A DNA stretch of 64,000 bases from Phenylobacterium haematophilum (GCF_014196295.1 NZ_JACIDK010000002.1:620001-684000); one strand, 5' to 3'. Shown: positions 1 to 7,826, counted from the stretch's first letter. The notes: a model not told the origin generated them from the letters alone. Program-made: numbers and translations.

Positions 1-1
1 T

Positions 2-361
2 ATGCCGGACGTCCATCCCGCCGACCGGGCCAGTTCGCTCGGCCTGTCGGCGGCCCTGCTCGGCGTCGCCGCCGAGGTCTGGGACGGCATGGCCGCGCGT
101 CTCGTCGCCGAGAATCGCGCCATCCGCCCGCTGCTGGCGAGGGGAGAAGAGGTCGGCCTCGACCTTGCGGTCCTCGCAGCCGGCGACGACGCCGACCTGC
201 GGCTGTCGGCGCTGAAGGCCGGCAACGATACGCTGCGCGCAGCGCTGATCGAGCTGCAGGCGCAGGCCGAGGCGAAGGGCGCTACGGACCTGCAGGCGGC
301 GATCTGGGCCGAACTCGTGGCGTCCACCGAACGGCGCAAGCTGGCCTCGTCACCGGTCTGA
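2..361 (+). CDS. Hypothetical protein, possibly 5'-truncated
   Basis: A 119-residue, Ala/Leu-rich and probably all-helical protein with no signal peptide or membrane segment. I do not recognise the family. The first ATG lies at base 2, so the true start may be left of the window and the N-terminus must be treated as uncertain. Its 3' end overlaps by 12 bp the 3' end of the convergent DUF1810 gene, which is ordinary for this dense genome. Codon use is high-GC like its neighbours, which supports real coding. Nothing visible gives a function. Confidence 0.55.
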   Translation: MPDVHPADRASSLGLSAALLGVAAEVWDGMAARLVAENRAIRPLLARGEEVGLDLAVLAAGDDADLRLSALKAGNDTLRAALIELQAQAEAKGATDLQAAIWAELVASTERRKLASSPV

Positions 362-784
362 GCTGCGATCCAGAATCTCCAGGGTGACCTCGTCGCGCTC
401 GCCGCCGAAGAAACGGGCGAGCGCGGTGCGGAAAGGCGTCTCGTCCGGCGCGACGGCGTTGAACAGCGTCATGCAGGATCGGAACTTCAGGTCGTCGGGC
501 GCGCCGAACACTTCGCGCGCAGAGCCCGCGGCTTCGTTGGCCAGTTCGGTCAGGTCGCGCAGCCGCGAGCCGAGCACCGGATGGTCGAGATAAGCCTCCG
601 CTTCCGCGGTGGAACCAATGGCGTAGCGCTGGGCCATGGCGCTCGAACCCAGGCCTGCGATCTGCGGAAACACGAACCACATCCAGTGCGATCGCTTGCG
701 TCCGGCGGCCATCTCAGCGCGCGCCACGGCGATCACGGGCGCCTGGGCCTCGAGGAAACGGGCGAGGTCGAAAGGATCGGACAT
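350..784 (-). CDS. DUF1810 family protein
   Basis: A 144-residue cytoplasmic protein. It begins with the family pattern MSDPFDLARFLEAQ and carries the characteristic block SHWMWFVFPQIAGLG near residues 36-50, then GSRLRDL and DDLKFRSCMTLF. These match DUF1810 (calpastatin-like bacterial family), whose biochemical role is unknown. Its length is normal for the family. The reading frame stays open far upstream, but homology begins at this Met, with a weak purine-rich GGGAAA stretch before it. It is divergent from the DUF35 gene across about 117 bp. Confidence 0.85.
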   Translation of the reverse strand: MSDPFDLARFLEAQAPVIAVARAEMAAGRKRSHWMWFVFPQIAGLGSSAMAQRYAIGSTAEAEAYLDHPVLGSRLRDLTELANEAAGSAREVFGAPDDLKFRSCMTLFNAVAPDETPFRTALARFFGGERDEVTLEILDRSSDR

Positions 785-901
785 CGAAGTTTCCCTTAGC
801 GTCAGCATCGACAACAGCGCCGTATCGGGCTTTGCTGCCGCGCCCGTCGTCGGGCGGGCCAATTTCCAAACGTCGAATTTTGATTGGGGACGAATTTCAA
901 G

Positions 902-1306
902 ATGGCGAGAATCTTGCCTGAACCCACGCCCGAGACCCAGCATTTCTGGGATGGGGCGGCCCGGGGCGAACTGCTCCTGCAACGCAACAAGGCCACCGGC
1001 GAAGCCTATTTCCCGCCGCGGCCGTTCTGCCCGAAGACCGGTTCGCGCGACGTCGAGGTCTTCAAGGCCAGCGGCAAGGCCGTGCTGTGGTCCTATGTGA
1101 TCAACCATCGTCCCCGCCCCGACATGGGGACCGAGCCTTACGCCATCGCGGTGGTGAAGCTCGAAGAAGGCCCGACCATGATGACCAACATCGTCGGCTG
1201 CCCGCAAACGCCTGAAGCCCTGGTCCTTGACATGCCGCTCGAGGTCGTTTTCGAAAAGTTCAGCGACACCATCTCGCTGCCCTTCTTCCAGCCGGCCAAG
1301 TCGTAA
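902..1306 (+). CDS. DUF35 OB-fold protein, thiolase partner
   Basis: A 134-residue protein of the DUF35 type: a rubredoxin-like zinc ribbon followed by an OB-fold. Family members form complexes with thiolase-like enzymes and bind acyl-CoA (known of the family). The ribbon region (about residues 24-48) keeps YFPPRPFCPKTGSRDVE, but only one of the four usual cysteines remains, so zinc binding is doubtful. The OB-fold follows, with WSYVINHRPRP and PYAIAVVKLEEGP. The ATG at 902 follows GGGGA; a TTG six codons upstream is the alternative. The stop is 13 bp before the thiolase start, so the two are almost certainly one operon and one complex. Confidence 0.85.
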   Translation: MARILPEPTPETQHFWDGAARGELLLQRNKATGEAYFPPRPFCPKTGSRDVEVFKASGKAVLWSYVINHRPRPDMGTEPYAIAVVKLEEGPTMMTNIVGCPQTPEALVLDMPLEVVFEKFSDTISLPFFQPAKS

Positions 1307-1319
1307 GGGCGCACAGACC

Positions 1320-2459
1320 ATGCAAAAGAATTCCGTCGCGGTCGTCGGGGCCGCGGAAACCACGAAGATGGGCAAGATTCCGGACGTGTCCGTGATCGGC
1401 CTCCACGCCGATGCGGCGCTAAACGCCATGGCCGACGCCGGCCTGACGCCGGCCGACATCGACGGCGTCGCCACCGCCGGCATCAGCCCGGTCGAACTGG
1501 CCCACTATCTCGGCATCAAGCCGACCTATGCCGACGGCACGTCAGTGGGCGGCTGCTCGTTCATGCTGCACGTTCGCCACGCGGCGGCGGCGATCGCGGC
1601 GGGCCATGCGAAGACGATCCTGATCACCCACGGCGAATCGGGCCGTTCCCGGGTCGGCGCCGGCGGTTTCGCGCGCGCGCCCTCGAGTCTGATGGGCCAG
1701 TTCGAAATGCCGTTCGGTCCGGTCGGCCCGCCGACGATGTTCACGGTGCCGGTGCTTCGCTACATGAAGACCTACGGCGTGACCGAGGAAGACCTGGCCA
1801 TGGTGGCGGTCATCCAGCGTGAGTGGGCCGCAAAGAATCCGCGCGCCAGCTTCAAGGATCCGATCACCGTCGACGACGTGCTGAACTCGCCGATGATCGC
1901 CTGGCCGTATCGCATGCTGATGTGCTGCCTCGTCACCGACGGCGGCGGCGCGCTGATTCTGACCAGCGCGGACCGGGCCAAGGACTTCCCGAACAAGCCC
2001 GTCTACGTGCTGGGCACGGGCGAGAGCGTCGAGACCCCGATGGTCTCGCAGATGTACGACTTCACGTCGTCAACCGCGTTCAAAATCTCGGGCAAGAAGG
2101 CGTTCGACGAAGCGGGGATCAAGCACTCCGACGTCGATCACTTGATGATCTACGACGCCTTCGCGCACCTCCCGCTCTACGGCCTTGAGGACCTTGGCTT
2201 CGTAAAGCCGGGCGAGGCCAAGGACTTCATCCGCGAGCGCAACACCGCCATCGGGGGAAAGCTGCCCCTGAACACCAACGGTGGGGGTCTCTCCTACATG
2301 CACTCGGGGATGTACGGGATGTACGCCCTGCAGGAGAGCGTTCGCCAGATGCGCGGCACTGCCGCGGCTCAGGTCGAAGGCGCGAAGATCAGCGTCTGTC
2401 ACGGCGTAGGCGGCATGTTCGCTTCGTCCGGAACGGTGATCTTCACGAACGAGAAGTAA
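1320..2459 (+). CDS. Thiolase family protein (SCP-x / lipid-transfer type)
   Basis: A 379-residue thiolase-fold enzyme. The N-terminal half has GGCSFMLHVRHAAAAI around residue 80, where the active-site Cys would sit. The C-terminal half has the NTNGGGLSYMHSG block and ends with CHGVGGMFASSGTVIF, the His-containing signature of the SCP-x-like branch. Members of this branch paired with DUF35 proteins carry out thiolytic or retro-aldol cleavage of acyl-CoAs in lipid, steroid or side-chain degradation. The substrate cannot be told from sequence. It is the second gene of the DUF35 operon and ends at a clear terminator. Confidence 0.9.
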   Translation: MQKNSVAVVGAAETTKMGKIPDVSVIGLHADAALNAMADAGLTPADIDGVATAGISPVELAHYLGIKPTYADGTSVGGCSFMLHVRHAAAAIAAGHAKTILITHGESGRSRVGAGGFARAPSSLMGQFEMPFGPVGPPTMFTVPVLRYMKTYGVTEEDLAMVAVIQREWAAKNPRASFKDPITVDDVLNSPMIAWPYRMLMCCLVTDGGGALILTSADRAKDFPNKPVYVLGTGESVETPMVSQMYDFTSSTAFKISGKKAFDEAGIKHSDVDHLMIYDAFAHLPLYGLEDLGFVKPGEAKDFIRERNTAIGGKLPLNTNGGGLSYMHSGMYGMYALQESVRQMRGTAAAQVEGAKISVCHGVGGMFASSGTVIFTNEK

Positions 2460-2486
2460 TCTAGAAACAGCGGCTTACCGCAGTTC

Positions 2487-2527
2487 ATGCTGCACCCATG
2501 CTGCAAGGCGTGGGTGCAGCATTTTTT
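2487..2527 (+). terminator. Rho-independent terminator after the thiolase gene
   Basis: A perfect 12-bp inverted repeat, atgctgcaccca (2487-2498) and tgggtgcagcat (2511-2522), with a 12-nt loop, is followed directly by a run of five T (2523-2527). It lies 28 bp after the thiolase stop and 6 bp from the stop of the convergent MDR gene. The T-run follows the stem only on the plus strand, so it terminates the DUF35-thiolase transcript. It is the most canonical intrinsic terminator I see in the window. Confidence 0.92.
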
Positions 2528-2532
2528 ATGCG

Positions 2533-3663
2533 TCAGACGTTCTTGTTCGGGTTGATCAGGTACTTCTCCCCGGTCGCCTTGCGGGCGTAGGCGGCGATGG
2601 TTTCCGGCTGCAGCACCTCGGCGAGCGACAGCTCGGCGGTGTAGTGGCTGGCGAAGGTGGTCTTCAGTTCGGCCGCCACGCGGGCGCGCAGCTTGCCGGC
2701 TTCTTCGGCGCCGATCTTGGCCAGGAAGGGCGTCAGCAGCCAGCCGTTCACGCCCCAAGACAGGCCGAAGTTGCGAGCCAGTTCGGTCGGGCGCGTGTCC
2801 AGGCCGCCATAGATGTAGACCTGCTTGTAGGTCGACGAGCCGTAGCGGCTGTAGACGGTCGCCTTACGGTTGGCCGCGACTTCCATGGCCGAGAGGATCT
2901 GCGAGGCCAGCTTGCCGCCGCCAATGGCGTCGAAGGCGAGCGTCGCGCCGGTCTCGTCGATGGCGTCGGTCAGGGCGTCGATGAAGTCGGGCGCGGTCGA
3001 GTCGACCACATGCTTGGCGCCGATGCCGCGCAGCAGGTCGGCCTGCTCCTGGCTGCGGACGATGTTAACCAGGGCCACGCCGTCCTTGAGGCAGATCTTG
3101 TTCAGCATCTGGCCCAGGTTCGAGGCGGCGGCAGTGTGCACCAGGGCCGTGTGACCTTCACGGCGCATGACCTCGACCATGCTGAGCGCGGTCAGCGGGT
3201 TGACGAAGCACGAGGCGCCGTCGGCGGCTGTCGCGTCGGAGGGCAGTTCCAGGACTTCGGCGGCCTTGGCGATGCGGTGCTGGGCGTAGGTGGCGCCCCC
3301 GAGGATGGCGACGGTCTTGCCGAGCAGGGCCTTCGCCTCCGGCGAGTCGCCGGCCGCGACGACCACGCCTGCGCCTTCATTGCCGACCGGCATCGAATCG
3401 TCGAGGCGGGCCTTCAGCGCCCGCAGGAACTGTTGCGGCACCGGGAAGGTGACGACGGTGTCGGCGCCCGAGCCCGTGGCCTTGGCGGCCGAGACATCGA
3501 CCGGACCGAGCAGGAGGCCGAGGTCGGAGGGATTGATCGGGGCGCCTTCGATCCGAACCAGCACCTCGTCGGCGGCCGGTTGCGGCACCGGCACGCGCGC
3601 CAGGGACAGTTCCAGTTCGCCGCTCGACTTGACCAGCGAACGCAGTTGCAGGCTCGTTTCCAT
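2533..3663 (-). CDS. Zinc-independent MDR oxidoreductase (quinone reductase-like)
   Basis: A 376-residue medium-chain dehydrogenase/reductase. The N-terminal GroES-like domain has VPVPQPAADEVLVRIEGAPI and MPVGNEGAGVV (about residues 90-100). The Rossmann domain follows, with TALVHTAAASNLGQML and later ATLAFDAIGGG. The zinc-ligand pattern of classical alcohol dehydrogenases is absent, placing it with quinone oxidoreductase or enoyl-reductase-like NADPH enzymes. The substrate is unknown. It is a single-gene unit, divergent from the PHP-domain gene across 109 bp that contain a TTACGTCGTAA palindrome close to this gene's start. Confidence 0.85.
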   Translation of the reverse strand: METSLQLRSLVKSSGELELSLARVPVPQPAADEVLVRIEGAPINPSDLGLLLGPVDVSAAKATGSGADTVVTFPVPQQFLRALKARLDDSMPVGNEGAGVVVAAGDSPEAKALLGKTVAILGGATYAQHRIAKAAEVLELPSDATAADGASCFVNPLTALSMVEVMRREGHTALVHTAAASNLGQMLNKICLKDGVALVNIVRSQEQADLLRGIGAKHVVDSTAPDFIDALTDAIDETGATLAFDAIGGGKLASQILSAMEVAANRKATVYSRYGSSTYKQVYIYGGLDTRPTELARNFGLSWGVNGWLLTPFLAKIGAEEAGKLRARVAAELKTTFASHYTAELSLAEVLQPETIAAYARKATGEKYLINPNKNV

Positions 3664-3685
3664 ACCCGTCTCCGTTGGATTTTAC

Positions 3686-3696
3686 TTACGTCGTAA
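3686..3696. promoter_or_regulatory. Candidate operator TTACGTCGTAA
   Basis: An 11-bp palindrome (TTACG-T-CGTAA) lies 23-33 bp upstream of the MDR gene start. The same two half-sites recur in the same intergenic space: TTACG at 3714-3718 and CGTAA at 3742-3746. Size and symmetry suit a TetR- or MarR-type dimer that could control one or both divergent genes. No regulator gene sits next to it, so this is a sequence observation only. Confidence 0.4.
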
Positions 3697-3772
3697 CTAT
3701 GGACAGGGCGCCGTTACGGCAACGAAAAACGCACGATCGGTCGTAAATTTGCGCGTGCTATGCGGAAATCTG

Positions 3773-5227
3773 ATGAAGCGAACCTTGCCAGCCTTGGTGA
3801 TGGCCGCGGCGCTGGCGAGCGCCGCGCAGGCGCAGCCCGCGCGCGCGCCTGATCTGACCCTGAGCGGAGCGCTGACTTCTGCCGCGCACCAGACCTATGT
3901 CGGGATTCCATTCAAGGTCCCGCCGGGGACCGAGCGGCTGACCGTCGAATTCGAATACACCGGCAAGGCGCAGAAGTCGGTCATCGACCTCGGCCTGCGC
4001 GACCCGGAGGGCTTCCGCGGCTGGAGCGGCGGGAACAAGTCGAGCTTTACCTTGGCGAAGACCGACGCCACCCCGTCGTACCTCGCCGGGCCGCTGACGC
4101 CCGGGACCTGGACGCTGATCCTGGGGGCGCCGAACATCCGCAAGGGCGCTCGCGCGGAGTATCTCGCCCGGATCTGGCTCGACCGCGCCGGCGCGCCGCC
4201 TGATTTCTCGCCCGTGGTGCAGGCGCAAGGCGAGCGCTGGTGGCGTGGCGACCTGCATGTGCATACCGCCCATAGCGACGGCTCTTGTCTGTCGCGAAAG
4301 GGCGCGCGGATCCCGTGCCCGGTGTTCAAGACGCTGGAGGCGGCCGCCGCACGCGGCCTCGATTTCGTGGCGGTGACCGACCACAACACGACGTCGCATT
4401 TCGACGCGCTGCGCGAACTCGCGCCATACTTCGACGACCTGCTGGTGGTGGCAGGCCGCGAGATCACCACCTTCCACGGCCACGCCAACGTCTTCGGCCC
4501 AACCGACTTCATCGACTTTCAGCTCCCCCGCATGGCCGACATCCAGGCGCAGGCGCGGAAGGCCGGCGGCCTCTTTTCGATCAACCACCCCGGCTTGCCG
4601 TCGGGCGAGTTCTGCATGGGCTGCGGCTGGACTGCGCCGGACATGGACTACGCCGCCGTCGAGGCGATCGAGGTGATCAACGGCGGCTTCGCCGAGGGAC
4701 CTCTGTCAGGTCTGGCCTTCTGGGAGGCGCGGCTCGACGAAGGGCGGCGCATCACCGCCGTCGGCGGCTCGGATAACCACGACGCCGGCCTCGACCCGGT
4801 CAAGGCGCCGGCCGTCGGCGTGCCGACCACGGTGGTTCGCGCGCCCGAGCGCAGCCAGAGCGCCATTCTCGAAGCCATCCGGAGCGGGCATGTGTTCGTC
4901 GATGTCGTCGGGACCGCAGACCGGCTGCTCGAAGTCCGGGCCGTGAGCGGGGCGGACGTTGCGCAGATGGGCGATGTCCTCGCCGCGCCGGCCGGGCGCA
5001 AGGTCGAGATCGAGATTCGCGTGGTGGGGGGCGCTGGCGGGCGTGTCCGCTTGGCTGGCGACGCCAAGGGCCTGGCGGCGCCCGGCGACCTGACGATCAG
5101 TAAGGTCGATCAGCGACTGAGAGTCGCGTTCACCGCCGACGGTGCGGCGCGTTGGCTGCGGGTCGATGTGCTCGGTCCGGACGGCAAGCTGATCCTGCTG
5201 GGCAACCCGGTCTATCTGCGACCCTAG
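3773..5227 (+). CDS. Exported PHP-domain metallohydrolase (CehA/McbA family)
   Basis: A 484-residue protein. Residues 1-21 (MKRTLPALVMAAALASAAQA) form a Sec signal peptide, so it acts in the periplasm or outside. A beta-rich N-terminal domain (about 25-150) precedes a PHP phosphoesterase core. Metal-binding motifs are visible: DLHVHTAHSDGS, VTDHNTTSHF, GREITTFHGHANVFG, FSINHPG and GGSDNHD. CehA/McbA relatives hydrolyse phosphoesters or carbamates; the substrate here is unknown. The ATG at 3773 begins the signal peptide. It stands alone, divergent from the MDR gene. Confidence 0.88.
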   Translation: MKRTLPALVMAAALASAAQAQPARAPDLTLSGALTSAAHQTYVGIPFKVPPGTERLTVEFEYTGKAQKSVIDLGLRDPEGFRGWSGGNKSSFTLAKTDATPSYLAGPLTPGTWTLILGAPNIRKGARAEYLARIWLDRAGAPPDFSPVVQAQGERWWRGDLHVHTAHSDGSCLSRKGARIPCPVFKTLEAAAARGLDFVAVTDHNTTSHFDALRELAPYFDDLLVVAGREITTFHGHANVFGPTDFIDFQLPRMADIQAQARKAGGLFSINHPGLPSGEFCMGCGWTAPDMDYAAVEAIEVINGGFAEGPLSGLAFWEARLDEGRRITAVGGSDNHDAGLDPVKAPAVGVPTTVVRAPERSQSAILEAIRSGHVFVDVVGTADRLLEVRAVSGADVAQMGDVLAAPAGRKVEIEIRVVGGAGGRVRLAGDAKGLAAPGDLTISKVDQRLRVAFTADGAARWLRVDVLGPDGKLILLGNPVYLRP

Positions 5228-5290
5228 GGTGTGGCGGCTCGCCGCACGGCTGACCCTGGAAATACTTATTAACCCTGATCGCCGTAGGGT
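5221..5290. repeat. Cluster of ACCCT/AGGGT pentamers before the cheYIII paralog
   Basis: The palindrome ACCCTAGGGT (5221-5230) contains the stop of the PHP gene. It is followed by ACCCT at 5253-5257 and 5272-5276 and AGGGT at 5286-5290, the last two forming an inverted pair about 30 bp before the next start at 5321. The AT-rich aatacttattaa between them could belong to a promoter. It may be an operator array or chance; no assignable regulator is visible. Confidence 0.3.
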
Positions 5291-5320
5291 CGGTCCAATC
5301 GCTCGCTGCCCGGAAACAGT

Positions 5321-5923
5321 ATGGGTCTTAGTCCGGAATCCCGCGCCCGCTTCAATCTCGAGCGCGCTTCGGTGCTGGTGCTCGATGAATCCCCCATGGG
5401 CATGAGCATTCTCGTGCAGATTCTCACCGGCTTCGGGGTCAAGACGCTGCATCGCTGCGAAAAGGTCGAGGAAGCGAAAGACGTGATCTCGAAGGTCGAG
5501 ATCGACCTCATCGTCTGCGACGCCTTGGGCGCAGGAGGCGAGGGTTATGATTTCGTCAGCTGGTTGCGGTCGAGCAAGATCGAGCCGAACTGCTATGCGC
5601 CGGTGCTGCTGACCGCCGGCCACACGCCCAGCCACGCCGTGCAGAAGGCCCGGGACTGCGGCGCGCACTTCATCATGGCCAAGCCGCTCACACCGATCGC
5701 CGTGCTGGAGCGCATCATCTGGATCGCCCGCGAGGGCCGGCGGTTCGTGGAATGCGACACCTATGTCGGGCCTGACCGGCGCTTCAAGAACGACGGCGTG
5801 CCGGCAGGCATGACCGGTCGGCGCCGCGACGACCTGCAAGGCGACATCGGCGAGGCGCAGAGCCCCAACATGGATCAGGAAGTCATCGACAGCCTGATGA
5901 AAACAAGACGGGTGGAACTATGA
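5321..5923 (+). CDS. CheY-like receiver protein, paralog of CheYIII
   Basis: A 200-residue response-regulator protein with one receiver domain (about residues 17-140) and a basic tail. D22/E23 are the acidic metal pair, D67 in DLIVCD is the phospho-acceptor, and a Lys is present in MAKPLTP. The usual MPxMDG loop after the Asp is replaced by ALGAGGEG. The tail has YVGPDRRFKN and GRRRDDLQ, then SPNMDQEVIDSLM. It aligns along its full length with CheYIII of the convergent che operon and overlaps the next gene by ATGA, as CheYIII does with cheE. It probably adjusts motor or receptor output; no DNA-binding domain is present. Confidence 0.85.
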   Translation: MGLSPESRARFNLERASVLVLDESPMGMSILVQILTGFGVKTLHRCEKVEEAKDVISKVEIDLIVCDALGAGGEGYDFVSWLRSSKIEPNCYAPVLLTAGHTPSHAVQKARDCGAHFIMAKPLTPIAVLERIIWIAREGRRFVECDTYVGPDRRFKNDGVPAGMTGRRRDDLQGDIGEAQSPNMDQEVIDSLMKTRRVEL

Positions 5924-6393
5924 GCTCGGTTCGTATCCATACCCCGCCGGTCAAGCTGGCGAAGCTGTTGCGCACGCCCGGCGGGCTGCCCGTCGCCGAG
6001 GCGGTGCAACGCGCCGGCGCGGGCCTCGCGAGCCTTAAGAACGAATGTCTCGCCGAGCTGACCACCATGCTCGATCAGGCAGAGGCTTGCGCGGGACGGG
6101 CGGGGAGCGATTACGACGCGGCCCTGACCGGCGAACTCTACGACGTCGTCGCCAAGCCGATCGGGGTGCCCAGCGTCTGCGGCCTGGTGGCCATCGACAC
6201 GGCCCTCATCAGCCTTTCGGACCTGCTGGACTATCTGAAGAGCCAGCAGCGGTGGGACGCCAACGCCGTGGCGGTGCACCTGCGCGCCTGCCGGCTGCTG
6301 CTGCAGACCGAGGGCGCGGCCGATGCGGCCGGCACGCAGGCGATCCTGGCCGGGCTGCGCAAGGTCAGCCAGCGCTACGCTAAGCCGGAATAG
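5920..6393 (+). CDS. CheE-like helical protein (paralog of CheE)
   Basis: A 157-residue soluble, mostly helical protein without a recognised catalytic motif. It resembles the CheE product encoded convergently: VKLAKLLRTPGGLPVAEAVQRA matches the CheE start VKYRLTEQVARPGGMTAGLANERA, and LYDVVAKPIG...VCGLVAIDTALISLSDLLD matches YEEASTILDIAGLFDKRTLCDACYSLCELVD. It starts inside the stop of the CheY-like gene (ATGA). The pair is therefore an inverted paralogous copy of cheYIII-cheE. The stop lies 15 bp from the stop of cheE itself. Confidence 0.75.
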   Translation: MSSVRIHTPPVKLAKLLRTPGGLPVAEAVQRAGAGLASLKNECLAELTTMLDQAEACAGRAGSDYDAALTGELYDVVAKPIGVPSVCGLVAIDTALISLSDLLDYLKSQQRWDANAVAVHLRACRLLLQTEGAADAAGTQAILAGLRKVSQRYAKPE

Positions 6394-6407
6394 GGAAGGG
6401 CGGCGCC

Positions 6408-6857
6408 TTAGGGCGCCAGCCGGTCCGTGATCGACCAGAGCCCGTCGACCACCGATTTCAGCGAGTCCGGGTCCTGACCATCCTTGGTCCATAGCAGGCG
6501 CAGGGCGCTGACGTGGACGCCGATGCTGGCCCAGTCCTGCCTCCCGTGCGTCCGCTGGCGATCGACGAGCTCGCAGAGGCTGTAGCAGGCGTCACAGAGC
6601 GTGCGCTTGTCGAACAGGCCGGCGATGTCGAGGATGGTCGAGGCTTCCTCGTATACCGTGTCCAGCGACACCGACTTCTCGCGGTTCATCGCCTCCAGCC
6701 GTCCGATCATGTTGCCGAGCGACTTCATCGCATCGCCGGCATGGGCGGCCAGTTCGCGTTGCGCGCGCTCGTTGGCGAGGCCCGCGGTCATGCCGCCCGG
6801 ACGGGCGACCTGTTCGGTCAAGCGGTACTTGACCTTGACGAATTCAGCTTCGCTCAC
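6408..6857 (-). CDS. cheE: Chemotaxis protein CheE
   Basis: A 149-residue helical protein, the last gene of the che operon, as in the Caulobacter major cluster, where the same position is called cheE. It has no kinase, receiver or methyltransferase motif. Central helices carry ILDIAGLFDKRTLCDACYSLCEL. Its biochemical role is not well defined in the literature I know. It starts in an ATGA overlap with the cheYIII stop, which suggests translational coupling and a shared complex. GGCGCC-TTAG-GGCGCC (6402-6417) spans its stop but has no T-run, so it is not a convincing terminator. Confidence 0.8.
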   Translation of the reverse strand: MSEAEFVKVKYRLTEQVARPGGMTAGLANERAQRELAAHAGDAMKSLGNMIGRLEAMNREKSVSLDTVYEEASTILDIAGLFDKRTLCDACYSLCELVDRQRTHGRQDWASIGVHVSALRLLWTKDGQDPDSLKSVVDGLWSITDRLAP

Positions 6858-7450
6858 AGTTGCGCCTTCATCGGTTTCAGCAGCATGTCGATGTCAGACT
6901 GATCCATGTTGGGATCCGTCGCGGCCCCGACGTGCGTGGAGAGATCGTCCTTACGGCGGCCTTTTATGCCGAGCGGTGGACCCATGTTCTTGAAGCGGCG
7001 GTCCGGGCCGACATAGCCCTCCGCGACCACCATCTGCCTCTCGTCCTTGGCCACCCAGAACACCCGCTGGAGCAGGATTTCCGGCGTAAACGGCCGCGAG
7101 ACGACGAAGTTTGCGCCGGAGTCGCGGCTCTTCTCGACCATGCTCCGGGCTGCGTGTCCCGTCAGCATGATCACCGGCGTGAAGCGCGCACCGTCGGGGC
7201 CTTCGCGGCGAAGCCAGCGAACGAAGTCGTAGCCGTCCATGTCGGACATGTGCGAATCGGCGACGATCAGGTCGAGTTCTTGCGTCTTGACGATGTGCAT
7301 GGCTTCGGCGCCGCTGGCGGCTTTGAACTGCTTACGCACGCCGAACCCGCGGAACATGGCGGTCAGCGCGTCCATGGCCTGCGAATTCGCTTCGACCAGC
7401 AGGACCACCGATCGGTCGAGATTGATCCGGATCTTGGGATCGAGGGCCAT
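6854..7450 (-). CDS. cheYIII: Receiver protein CheYIII
   Basis: A 198-residue single-domain response regulator with a C-terminal extension. D65 in DLIVADSHMSDMDGYDF is the phospho-acceptor, and MLTGH supplies the conserved Thr. The metal-binding acidic pair is reduced to E20, and the near-invariant Lys is replaced by Arg (VVSRPFTP), so its phosphorylation chemistry may be altered. The tail (about 150-198) has YVGPDRRFKN and GRRKDDL. Arg-rich tails after a receiver occur in the Caulobacter Cle proteins, which bind c-di-GMP and act at the flagellar motor; I infer a possible similarity only. Position before cheE matches Caulobacter. Confidence 0.85.
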   Translation of the reverse strand: MALDPKIRINLDRSVVLLVEANSQAMDALTAMFRGFGVRKQFKAASGAEAMHIVKTQELDLIVADSHMSDMDGYDFVRWLRREGPDGARFTPVIMLTGHAARSMVEKSRDSGANFVVSRPFTPEILLQRVFWVAKDERQMVVAEGYVGPDRRFKNMGPPLGIKGRRKDDLSTHVGAATDPNMDQSDIDMLLKPMKAQL

Positions 7451-7460
7451 TGGCGAGCGC

Positions 7461-7826
7461 CTAGAAGAGGTCGAGGTCCCCGGCGTCGGCCGCCGCCCGC
7501 GCGGGCCCGTCGCGCGTCACCCGCGCCAGCCGGTTGGCGAGGTCGCCGAGAGTGACGCCGGCGACGGCGTCGGTGAGATCGTAGGCGTCGCTCTCTGCCT
7601 GGGCCGACAGCTTGCGAGTGAAGTTGGCCAGGGCCGCCAGGTGTTGGGTCAGCACGTCAAGAGTCTGGGCCTCGTGCAGGGCGATGGCCAGCGGCTCGCC
7701 GCGGCTGGCGCGAACAAGCTGGGTCACCAGGGTCTCCAGGCGGTCGCACAGCTCGCCGGCGTGCTCCAACTCCTGGGCTATGGAGGCGAGCACCTCGGGG
7801 GTGCGCACGATCGCGGATTGGCTCAT
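7461..7826 (-). CDS. cheU: Chemotaxis protein CheU
   Basis: A 121-residue, all-helical acidic protein between cheD and cheYIII, the position of cheU in the Caulobacter cluster. No catalytic motif is recognised. The final residues GDLDLF form an acidic-hydrophobic tail, somewhat like the CheY-binding end of CheZ, which is a comparison and not a homology claim. The start overlaps the cheD stop by one base (TGATG type), so the two are likely coupled. Function is unproven. Confidence 0.75.
   Translation of the reverse strand: MSQSAIVRTPEVLASIAQELEHAGELCDRLETLVTQLVRASRGEPLAIALHEAQTLDVLTQHLAALANFTRKLSAQAESDAYDLTDAVAGVTLGDLANRLARVTRDGPARAAADAGDLDLF

Noticed and set aside
6402..6417. GGCGCC-TTAG-GGCGCC considered as an intrinsic terminator between the two cheE genes
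   Set aside because: The stem is only 6 bp, overlaps the cheE stop codon and has no T-run on either strand.
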